Assembly (NCBI GenBank): GCA_029945495.1
Contig: JAQSCR010000029.1
Location: 1 to 5,606 of the forward strand
Reading direction: 5' to 3'
Length of the DNA stretch: 5,606 nucleotides
Source of the DNA: Pseudolabrys sp.
Lineage (GTDB): Bacteria; Pseudomonadota; Alphaproteobacteria; Rhizobiales; Xanthobacteraceae
In this document: piece by piece, positions 1-5,606 of the stretch
Position numbering within the stretch: position 1 is the stretch's first letter
Layout of the letters: every line of letters starts with the position of its first letter
The notes under the pieces: generated by a model
The model's database searches: none
What the model saw: the letters and a program-made list of their open reading frames with translations, nothing else
Told to the model about the DNA's origin: nothing
Program-made: the position numbers and the translations under genes

Positions 1-31
1 GCATTGCATATAACAAAGTCGGTTTAATGCC

Positions 32-35
32 GGAG
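32..35 (+). promoter_or_regulatory. Ribosome binding site of the deacetylase-family gene
   Basis: A GGAG Shine-Dalgarno core lies 7 nt before the ATG at 43, which is good spacing and supports that start. Another ATG at 38-40 is in a different frame and too close to the GGAG to be used. The site falls in the loop of a possible hairpin formed by positions 1-9 and 38-46. Confidence 0.7.
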
Positions 36-42
36 TAATGCA

Positions 43-927
43 ATGCACCCGCGCGACCGGTTAGCCTATTCGCCGATAGAGAACAGACCGCCCCTCGGGT
101 TCCCGAAAGGCGTACGGCTTGTGGTCTGGCCGGTCCTGGCGCTGGAAGAGTGGGACATGACGCGGCCGATGGCTCGTATGGTGATCTCGCCGCCGCAAGG
201 CCAGCCAATGCAGCCGGATCATCCGAATTGGAGTTGGCACGAATACGGAATGCGTGTCGGCTTTTGGCGGCTGCGGAAGATGATGCTCAAACTCGGCATC
301 TCGCCGACCGTAACGCTTAACGCCCGGGTCTGCGAGACCTATCCGCAGGTTGCGCAAGCCTGCGTTGACAGCGGATGGGAGCTTAATGCACACGGCTATG
401 ACCAAGTGCCGATGCACAAGCTCGATGACCAGCGCTCCTCGATCATGAAATCCATAGACATGATCGAAAAATTCTGCGGCAAGCGCCCGCGCGGCTGGTT
501 CGGTCCCGGCTTAACGCAGACTTTCGAAACGCTCGATTATCTGTCGGAGGCCGGCATCGAGTATATCGGTGATTGGGTGCTCGACGACGAGCCTGTGACG
601 CTGAAAACGACGCACAAGCCGGTGGTGGCGCTGCCCTATAATTTCGAGATCCATGACATCGTCATGATGGCACTCCAGCATCATCCGTCTGAGGTCTGGC
701 ACACGCGCGCGCTCGACCACTTTAAAACGCTTTATGCCGAATCGGCCGAGCGTCCGAAGATCATGGCGATCGCCTGCCATCCCTATTTGTCAGGGGTGCC
801 GCACCGCATCGGCCATGTGCAACAGACCTTCGCCGAAATTCTTGCCCACGACGGTGTGGTGGCATGGGACGGCGAAAAAATTCTAGATTGGTATTCATCT
901 TCAAGCAGCAACGACGGGACGAGATGA
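43..927 (+). CDS. Polysaccharide deacetylase family protein, PuuE (allantoinase)-like
   Basis: The 294-aa product is a NodB-fold hydrolase of the polysaccharide-deacetylase superfamily, in the branch that includes PuuE-type allantoinases. These enzymes cleave C-N bonds in small molecules rather than deacetylating a polysaccharide. Visible landmarks are the first strand with LALEEWD (residues 32-38, where classical deacetylases carry the Asp-Asp motif), HEYGMRVGFWRL (66-77), AHGYD (116-120), PRGWFGPGL (149-157, the substrate-loop motif), DWVLDDEP (177-184) and CHPYLSGVPHR (245-255, the late His motif). No signal peptide or membrane segment is seen, so it is probably cytoplasmic. Length is normal for the family. 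The start is set by GGAG 7 nt upstream. The tail ends in a run of five serines and its stop overlaps the start of the next amidase gene (ATGA). The family call is firm. The substrate is unknown, and allantoin is only one possibility. Confidence 0.9.
   Translation: MHPRDRLAYSPIENRPPLGFPKGVRLVVWPVLALEEWDMTRPMARMVISPPQGQPMQPDHPNWSWHEYGMRVGFWRLRKMMLKLGISPTVTLNARVCETYPQVAQACVDSGWELNAHGYDQVPMHKLDDQRSSIMKSIDMIEKFCGKRPRGWFGPGLTQTFETLDYLSEAGIEYIGDWVLDDEPVTLKTTHKPVVALPYNFEIHDIVMMALQHHPSEVWHTRALDHFKTLYAESAERPKIMAIACHPYLSGVPHRIGHVQQTFAEILAHDGVVAWDGEKILDWYSSSSSNDGTR
924..927 (+). promoter_or_regulatory. ATGA stop/start overlap coupling genes 1 and 2
   Basis: The TGA stop of the deacetylase-family gene (925-927) shares two bases with the ATG of the amidase gene (924-926). 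The upstream GGGACGAG is only a weak Shine-Dalgarno match, so reinitiation by ribosomes finishing gene 1 is the likely mode of translation. This supports co-transcription. Confidence 0.7.
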
Positions 928-2120
928 CCCATCAGGTGTATCACTCTGCTTTCGTCCCGCACGACATCAAGGCGCCGATTCGCGGCGCGCCAATCGGACC
1001 GCTCGCAGGCCTCACTGCCGTCGTCAAAGACATGTACGCCATCGCTGGCGAGCGCATGGGCTGCGGTAATCCCGATTGGCTCGCGGCGCACGAACCGGCC
1101 ATGCACAACTGCCCGCCGGTTCAGAAAATTATCGACGCCGGTGCCACCATCACCGGCAAGACGATCTGTGATGAGTTTTTCTACAGCATTACCGGCATCA
1201 ACGCGCATTACGGTATGCCGATTAACCTGCGTGCGCCGGGCCGGGTTCCTGGCGGATCTTCATCCGGTTCGGCTGCGGCTTGTGGTGCGGGTCTTTGCGA
1301 CTTCGCGCTCGGCAGCGACACCGGCGGGTCAGTCCGCATTCCCGCGTCCTTCAATGGCCTGTACGGTTTGCGCCCGACCCATCAGCGCATCGCACATGCC
1401 GGCGTCGCCGACATGGCGCCGAGTTTCGATGTCCCGGGCTGGTTCGCCGCAACACCGGGCGTTTTCCGTAGAGTCGGAGCAGTGCTACTCAACGAGCAGC
1501 GTGTGACGGCGAAAATTGGCCGCGTCGTGGTTTTGGAAGATGCGTTCGAGCAGGCCGAAGAACCGGTAGCGACCCTACTGCGCACACTGGTCGAGTTTAT
1601 GAGCGACGATTTGCCACCGATCGTGCACAGTTGCATTGCGCCCGACGGTTTCGATCCTTGGCGCGAGGCATTTCGCATCATCCAGGCCTACGAGACGTGG
1701 CAGACCTTCGGCGATTTTGTTACCAAGGTTCAACCAAAAATCGGCCCTGGCATTCGCGAACGCATGGCATTCGCCGCGACCGTGACACATGCGCAGGCCG
1801 ACGCCAGCCGGCTCGTCCATGCAGATGCGCGTGAACATATCCGGCAAATTGCCGCACCGGGTACCATCCTGGTGTTGCCGACCGCACCGTCGATCGCGCC
1901 GCTCGCAGAGACCCCCGCCGCCGATCTGGAAGAGTTTCGTACGCGCGTAATGCGGTTGACCTGTACCGCCGGCCTATCAGGTTTGCCGCAGATGACCGTA
2001 CCAGCCGGCACCGTCAATGGCTGTCCGATCGGGCTTTCCTTCATCGGCTGGGCGGGCGGCGACGAAGCGCTGCTCGATCTGGCCTGTACACTGGCGCGCC
2101 ATTGCGGCGCGGCGGCATGA
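924..2120 (+). CDS. Amidase-signature hydrolase, AMI1-like
   Basis: The 398-aa product belongs to the amidase signature (AS) family, serine hydrolases that convert R-CO-NH2 to the acid and ammonia. The Ser-cisSer-Lys triad is complete by comparison with GatA and FAAH: Lys35 in AVVKDMY, cis-Ser112 in PGGSSSGSAAA, and nucleophile Ser136 in GSDTGGSVRIPA, with the family's usual 24-residue spacing between the serines. GNPDWL (48-53) and NAHYG (93-97) and the compact length resemble plant AMI1 and related bacterial amidases, known for indole-3-acetamide hydrolysis. I infer this class from remembered motifs, not an alignment. No signal peptide is seen, so it is probably cytoplasmic. I chose ATG 924 because it overlaps the upstream stop as ATGA, suggesting translational coupling. 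An in-frame ATG at 864 would add 20 residues that do not look like AS sequence and would overlap the deacetylase gene by 64 nt. The substrate is unknown. Confidence 0.92.
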   Translation: MTHQVYHSAFVPHDIKAPIRGAPIGPLAGLTAVVKDMYAIAGERMGCGNPDWLAAHEPAMHNCPPVQKIIDAGATITGKTICDEFFYSITGINAHYGMPINLRAPGRVPGGSSSGSAAACGAGLCDFALGSDTGGSVRIPASFNGLYGLRPTHQRIAHAGVADMAPSFDVPGWFAATPGVFRRVGAVLLNEQRVTAKIGRVVVLEDAFEQAEEPVATLLRTLVEFMSDDLPPIVHSCIAPDGFDPWREAFRIIQAYETWQTFGDFVTKVQPKIGPGIRERMAFAATVTHAQADASRLVHADAREHIRQIAAPGTILVLPTAPSIAPLAETPAADLEEFRTRVMRLTCTAGLSGLPQMTVPAGTVNGCPIGLSFIGWAGGDEALLDLACTLARHCGAAA

Positions 2121-2122
2121 GG
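2119..2122 (+). promoter_or_regulatory. Ribosome binding site of the large amidase gene
   Basis: GAGG overlaps the stop codon of the preceding amidase gene (TGA 2118-2120) and lies 9 nt before the ATG at 2132. The alternative ATGs at 2102 and 2117 have no comparable purine motif at proper spacing, although 2117 would form an ATGA overlap like the gene 1/gene 2 junction. Confidence 0.5.
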
Positions 2123-2131
2123 CGCAAAGCC

Positions 2132-4531
2132 ATGGCGACGCGAAGCAAGGTTGCGATTAAGGGCAAGGCGAGCAATGCGAAATCGAAATCGCGATTGCCG
2201 CGCGATAAGGAACGCAAAAAGCCGTTCCAGCTCGAAGAAGCAACCATCGACGATCTGCACCACGCCATTAAAAGCGGCAAGACGACGGTGGTTGCCGTCG
2301 TCCAGCACTATATCGAACGCGTGCGCAAATATAACGGCGTCGCCAGCCTGCTGGTTACGAAGGACGGCGAACCGGTCGCGGAAGCAAAAGGCACGGTACG
2401 CGGGCAAGCACCGTTGCAGTTCCCGACCAAGACCGTAAAGGCTGCCGACATTCTGCCGGATTTGGACAAGTACCAGGGGTCGCCGCTCGAATTCGGCCGC
2501 ATGGACGCGACCGCCTCCGACCCAAAGGTGCAGCAACAATTCGGCATGGTCGCCGGCATAAAGAACGGCACGCAGTTAAACGCGCTCGCGACGCTGAACA
2601 TTCGCGGCGAGCGCTCGGCGGTCTGTCCCGGCGACTATGACCGGCACCCGTCCGACGGGCCGCTGCCGGCGGGCGCGCCGGCCGTTTGCGACATCCTGCG
2701 CCGCATGCCGGATGCCTTGGAGCGCGCGGCGGAGCTGGACAAGAAATACGGCCGCAATCCCGACCTCAAGAAGATGCCGATGTACGGTGTTGTGTTTTCG
2801 TTCAAAGACCCCTTCGATACCAAGGATATGCGATCGACCGGGGGCGGCGATGCCCGCTATGACGCCGATTTTCCAGCGCGGGATCACGTACTGGTCGAAC
2901 AATTGCGGAACAAAGGCGCGATCATCTTCGCCAAGGCCCTGAACACTGAATATAACGGCCGCCCGGAAGCGCCACCGATCGCCGACGGTTCGAAGCCGAA
3001 AAAAGTTCTGCCTTCCGTGCTGGGCTATCAACGCAGCTCCTGGGGCGGCAATCCGGCCAATCCTTACGATACCACCCGCGCGGCTTCGCTCGGATCCAGC
3101 TCCGGCTCGGGGGTATCAGTCAGCGCCAACCTCGTGATGTGTAGCCTGGGCGAGGAGACGCGTGCCTCCTGCCGCGGGCCGGCCAATCACAATGCGGTGG
3201 CGCTGATCCTGCCGCACAAGGCAATGCTTGGCTTTGACGGCGGCGCGATCGGGGCCGATATCTACATGGATCGCAGTGGCGTTCTGGCTCGCACCGTCGG
3301 CGATGCGGCGAAGGTGCTCGATGCCTTGAAGGACCCTGTGCAGGGTTATTACGACCCGCGCGATCCCTACACCACCGTGCCGCGCTCCTCCGTCTTGCCG
3401 ACGCCGTTTGCCAGCCATACGACGAAAGGCGCGGCCAAGCGCTCGCTCAAAGGCTTGCGCATAGGCATTATCCGCGAATCCATGACGGTGCCGAAGGGTT
3501 CGATGACCGAAGTGCCGATCGTCAGAGCGGCGGCGAAGGAAATCAAAACGATTCTCGGCGGTAAGCTCGGCGCTACTTTGGTTGAATCTTCGCACCCCCT
3601 GTGGCCGCGCGATCCCAGCATCGAGCTCATGACAGTGAACCATACGCGCGCGCTCGCGCGACTGGCACCCGTATTTATGCCCGACCTGTTTTTCCGCTTG
3701 AATTTGGACGGTGCGCCGCAGTTCCCGGACTTCGCGGCAAAGATTGAGCCGACCGAGTTCGCGCCGGGCAAAGTGTTTGGCGACGGAATCATGAAGCCGA
3801 TCGATTACTTCGTCGATTTGGTGGATGGGCGGATTGATCCTCCGTCGAATTTCGATATTGGCGCCATCCAGCCGCAGGCCCCCGCCAATGCATTCAAGTT
3901 TCATATCAACCAGTATCTGGCGCGCCGCGCCGCCGACTGGAAAGAAAAGGGCATCACCGAGACGCTGGTGAACTTCACCGAGCTCAACAGGCGTTCCAAG
4001 TTCTGGGGCGACGATCAGCGCGCCGAGTTCGAGAACTGGAACCGGTTGTCTGACATGCGCAATCCGCATGGAGAGCGCCAGGGCATTAACGAACGCATTA
4101 TGCTGCGCGAGCTCCTGCGGCGAGCCGATATGATGGTGATCCACGAAAACCGATTGGACGCATTGGTGCGCCTGCATACGCCGTTCCCACCGGGGATTAT
4201 CGGCGGTGCCGGGCAGTATAATCTGCGCGCCAATCTGACGATGGAATCGCTCAGCGGCCCGAACGCTGGCTTGACCGAGGTACTAATTCCCGCCGGCTAC
4301 GTAACCAGCGCCTATGACCCGGTCTTTCAGCTTTCCGCCGACGGCAAATCCTACGTATCGATTGGGTCGGACAGGTCAACCAAGCTGGCCGCTCCGGGCC
4401 TGCCGTTTTCACTTGTTTTCCGTGCCGAACCCGGCAAAGAAGACACCATTCTGGAAATCGCGGCGGCCTACGAAATGGCCTCGAAACGCCGTGTTCCGCC
4501 ACCTGATTTCGGCCCGCTCGTCGGACATTGA
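2132..4531 (+). CDS. Large amidase-signature family protein with N-terminal insertion
   Basis: The product is about 799 aa (809 or 804 from in-frame ATGs at 2102 or 2117), far longer than ordinary AS amidases of 400-550 aa. Order of parts: a Lys/Arg-rich tail (1-30, 12 basic residues); the usual AS lead helix (LEEATIDDLHHAIKSG, about 34-49, to KYNG at 66-69); an insertion of roughly 75-110 residues (about 70-195) with two cysteines (165, 186); then the AS core with Lys225 (FSFKDPFDT), cis-Ser322 (LGSSSGSG) and nucleophile Ser346. The triad is intact, but the loop before Ser346 reads GEETRAS where most relatives have DTGGS. A long middle segment (about 430-700) precedes an AS-type C-terminus (GLPFSLVFRAEPG). 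It probably hydrolyses an amide. The substrate is unknown, and it could be a diverged or non-catalytic member. No membrane segment or clear signal peptide is seen. ATG 2132 was chosen because GAGG lies 9 nt upstream. It is the last gene of the operon. Confidence 0.88.
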   Translation: MATRSKVAIKGKASNAKSKSRLPRDKERKKPFQLEEATIDDLHHAIKSGKTTVVAVVQHYIERVRKYNGVASLLVTKDGEPVAEAKGTVRGQAPLQFPTKTVKAADILPDLDKYQGSPLEFGRMDATASDPKVQQQFGMVAGIKNGTQLNALATLNIRGERSAVCPGDYDRHPSDGPLPAGAPAVCDILRRMPDALERAAELDKKYGRNPDLKKMPMYGVVFSFKDPFDTKDMRSTGGGDARYDADFPARDHVLVEQLRNKGAIIFAKALNTEYNGRPEAPPIADGSKPKKVLPSVLGYQRSSWGGNPANPYDTTRAASLGSSSGSGVSVSANLVMCSLGEETRASCRGPANHNAVALILPHKAMLGFDGGAIGADIYMDRSGVLARTVGDAAKVLDALKDPVQGYYDPRDPYTTVPRSSVLPTPFASHTTKGAAKRSLKGLRIGIIRESMTVPKGSMTEVPIVRAAAKEIKTILGGKLGATLVESSHPLWPRDPSIELMTVNHTRALARLAPVFMPDLFFRLNLDGAPQFPDFAAKIEPTEFAPGKVFGDGIMKPIDYFVDLVDGRIDPPSNFDIGAIQPQAPANAFKFHINQYLARRAADWKEKGITETLVNFTELNRRSKFWGDDQRAEFENWNRLSDMRNPHGERQGINERIMLRELLRRADMMVIHENRLDALVRLHTPFPPGIIGGAGQYNLRANLTMESLSGPNAGLTEVLIPAGYVTSAYDPVFQLSADGKSYVSIGSDRSTKLAAPGLPFSLVFRAEPGKEDTILEIAAAYEMASKRRVPPPDFGPLVGH

Positions 4532-4946
4532 TAGGTGCGCAGCTCGGGCCTGCGAATCGCGGTGCTGCGACTATGGGAAAGTTGTTGGTGGATGTGCGCC
4601 TCGCTTGGCAGCGCTTGTCAGAAACCCGGCGTGCAACGAGTGACCCGAGAACAGAGTAGGGTCTAATCCGACGCGCTCGGCATGCGCTTTGACGATGTTG
4701 GCACTACAGATCGGCACGATCTCCGAACCTCTCGGCAGGCGATTGAGGCGCTATTTCCGCCAGTCGTCAACAAGCAGAAAATTGCGCGCAGATTTTCATG
4801 CGCAATATTTAGTGGGCAATGGATCTCATTTCTATATTTTGTAGTCTGATTAGCGGCTCGTATTTTGCTTTGGCCACGCGTAACCAGCGCTACGGTTGGC
4901 GGGCGGCTGCGAATGTGGGATATCACGTATGGTATGAAGCCCAGCT
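4532..4946. other. Intergenic region between convergent genes
   Basis: This 415-nt gap separates the end of the hydrolase operon from the end of the minus-strand methyltransferase gene. Positions about 4780-4870 are visibly AT-richer than the flanking genes. A small hairpin just after the amidase stop (CGCAG 4538-4542 with CTGCG 4550-4554) lacks a T-run and is a weak terminator candidate. A stronger stem-loop lies at 4781-4806. A 55-codon plus-strand reading frame (4682-4849) has no good ribosome binding site or recognisable protein features. A minus-strand open frame (4663-4977) overlaps the methyltransferase end and has unconvincing composition. No tRNA or repeat array is seen. Confidence 0.6.
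4774..4806 (-). terminator. Putative intrinsic terminator for the methyltransferase gene, possibly bidirectional
   Basis: ATTGCGC (4781-4787) pairs perfectly with GCGCAAT (4800-4806), with one further G-T pair inside and a loop of about 10 nt. Read on the minus strand, the stem is followed at once by TTTCTG, giving a run of four T including the last stem base. That is a short but acceptable U-tract about 140 nt beyond the methyltransferase stop. On the plus strand it is followed only by ATTTAG, a weaker fit. Its place between convergent genes suits a shared terminator. Confidence 0.4.
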
Positions 4947-5606
4947 CTAGCTGGTCGTTCCGTTTAGACGGACGCAAGATACCGGCCCGAGCGATCGAGG
5001 ATTAAACTTATAGAAAGCCACATCAATCGCGCCGTTGCGGAAACCGGCTTCGCAATAGCAGAGGTAATAGTCCCACATCCGCTTAAACGAGGCGTCGAAG
5101 CCAAGCCGCTCGATCGTCGGCCAGGCCGCCAGGAAACGTTCGCGCCAGACCGCCAGCGTGCGCGCGTAGCTTAAGCCGAAAGGTTCATGCGCTATCAGTT
5201 CGAGACCTGCGCGCTCGGCTTGCTGGCGGATAATGTCGACGGTCGGCAGCACGCCGCCAGGAAAGATGTAGCTTTGAATGAAGTCCGGTTGCTGCCGGTA
5301 TTTGTCGAAACGGTCCTCGGCGATGGTGATTGCTTGCAATAGCACCGTGCCGTCCGGCGCCAGAGCGCTACGCAGCTTGTTGAAATATACCGGCCAATAG
5401 CGTTCGCCGACCGCTTCAATCATCTCGATCGACACGATACGGTCATATCGCTCCTGGATGTCGCGATAATCCTGAATCCGTAATTCCGCGCGGCCAGTCA
5501 AAGTCTTGCTGCCCAAGCGTTGTTGGGCATACTTAAGTTGCTCGGCCGACAGCGTGACGCCGGTGATGTCGCAAATCGGCGCCAGCTTTTCCATCAACGC
5601 GCCCCA
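4947..5606 (-). CDS. Cyclopropane-fatty-acyl-phospholipid synthase-like SAM methyltransferase (5' truncated by window edge)
   Basis: Only the C-terminal 219 residues are inside the window. The frame is open to the edge and begins in the SAM-binding glycine motif (WGALMEKL), so the TTG/ATG codons at 5597 and 5594 are internal, not starts. The family transfers a methyl(ene) group from S-adenosylmethionine to the double bond of membrane-phospholipid acyl chains. Visible landmarks (visible-residue numbers) are GVTLSAEQLKYA (16-27), SIEMIEAVGERYW (59-71; Glu64 matches E. coli Cfa Glu239), FIQSYIFPGGVLP (109-121), YARTLAVWRERF (147-158) and MWDYYLCYCEAGFR (177-190; Cys185 matches Cys354). Gln91 replaces the bicarbonate-ligand His266 of E. 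coli Cfa. This suggests a methyl-branching UfaA1/UfaM-type relative or another diverged member, though a true cyclopropane synthase is not excluded. It is convergent with the hydrolase operon and probably belongs to a separate unit. Confidence 0.9.
   Translation of the reverse strand, partial: WGALMEKLAPICDITGVTLSAEQLKYAQQRLGSKTLTGRAELRIQDYRDIQERYDRIVSIEMIEAVGERYWPVYFNKLRSALAPDGTVLLQAITIAEDRFDKYRQQPDFIQSYIFPGGVLPTVDIIRQQAERAGLELIAHEPFGLSYARTLAVWRERFLAAWPTIERLGFDASFKRMWDYYLCYCEAGFRNGAIDVAFYKFNPRSLGPVSCVRLNGTTS

Noticed and set aside
864..923. N-terminal extension of the AMI1-like amidase from ATG 864
   Set aside because: The 20 added residues are the out-of-frame reading of the deacetylase C-terminus. 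The ATGA overlap at 924 gives a natural start before the first recognisable amidase sequence.
1730..2539. 269-codon minus-strand open frame across the junction of the two amidase genes
   Set aside because: It is an antisense shadow with Arg/Ala/Ser-rich low-complexity stretches. The plus-strand frames on both sides carry clear family motifs.
3116..4177. 353-codon open frame on the minus strand inside the large amidase gene
   Set aside because: It is fully antisense to a well-supported amidase-signature gene. Its His/Arg/Gln-rich composition is typical of the complement of GC-rich coding sequence, and it has no recognisable domain.
4538..4569. Possible terminator just after the large amidase stop (CGCAG/CTGCG or CGCAGC/GCTGCG pairs)
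   Set aside because: Stems are only 5-6 bp, the alternatives compete, and no T-run follows either, so it cannot be called an intrinsic terminator.
4314..4643. 109-codon plus-strand open frame overlapping the end of the large amidase
   Set aside because: Most of it is a frame-shifted reading of the amidase C-terminus, and the extra tail is Cys/Arg-rich with no family resemblance.
4663..4977. 104-codon minus-strand open frame in the intergenic gap
   Set aside because: It overlaps the last 31 nt of the methyltransferase gene in another frame, crosses the putative terminator, has no recognisable motif or good ribosome site, and its codon use is unlike the neighbours.
5594..5597. TTG/ATG codons near the right edge as the start of the methyltransferase gene
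   Set aside because: The frame stays open to the window edge and the residues before them (Trp-Gly-Ala) continue the SAM-binding glycine motif, so the real start lies outside the window.

Overview
The window reads as GC-rich proteobacterial chromosome. Protein style and codon use best fit an alphaproteobacterium, perhaps a Bradyrhizobium or Xanthobacteraceae-like Hyphomicrobiales member. That assignment is inferred from general resemblance, not from a marker gene.

Positions 43-4531 hold three plus-strand genes packed head to tail as one probable operon. The first is a PuuE/NodB-fold polysaccharide-deacetylase-family hydrolase (294 aa). The second is a compact amidase-signature enzyme resembling AMI1-type amidases (398 aa). 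The third is a much larger amidase-signature protein (about 799 aa) with an N-terminal insertion and a diverged nucleophile loop. Gene 1 and gene 2 overlap by ATGA, and gene 3 starts at or just after the stop of gene 2, so translation is probably coupled. All three products are predicted to hydrolyse C-N (amide or ureide-like) bonds, so the cassette probably degrades an amide-containing or cyclic nitrogen compound. The substrate cannot be read from the sequence.

Positions 4532-4946 are a gap between convergent genes. It contains an AT-richer patch, one good stem-loop that could terminate the minus-strand transcript, and no convincing gene. From 4947 to the right edge lies the C-terminal part of a minus-strand cyclopropane-fatty-acyl-phospholipid synthase-like SAM methyltransferase, truncated by the window end. 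It has Gln where the characterised cyclopropane synthases have a bicarbonate-binding His. It is probably unrelated in function to the hydrolase operon.

I found no tRNA, rRNA, CRISPR array, insertion sequence or phage gene. The items most worth a second look are the three-hydrolase cassette, the altered catalytic loop and insertion of the large amidase, and the Gln variant of the methyltransferase.
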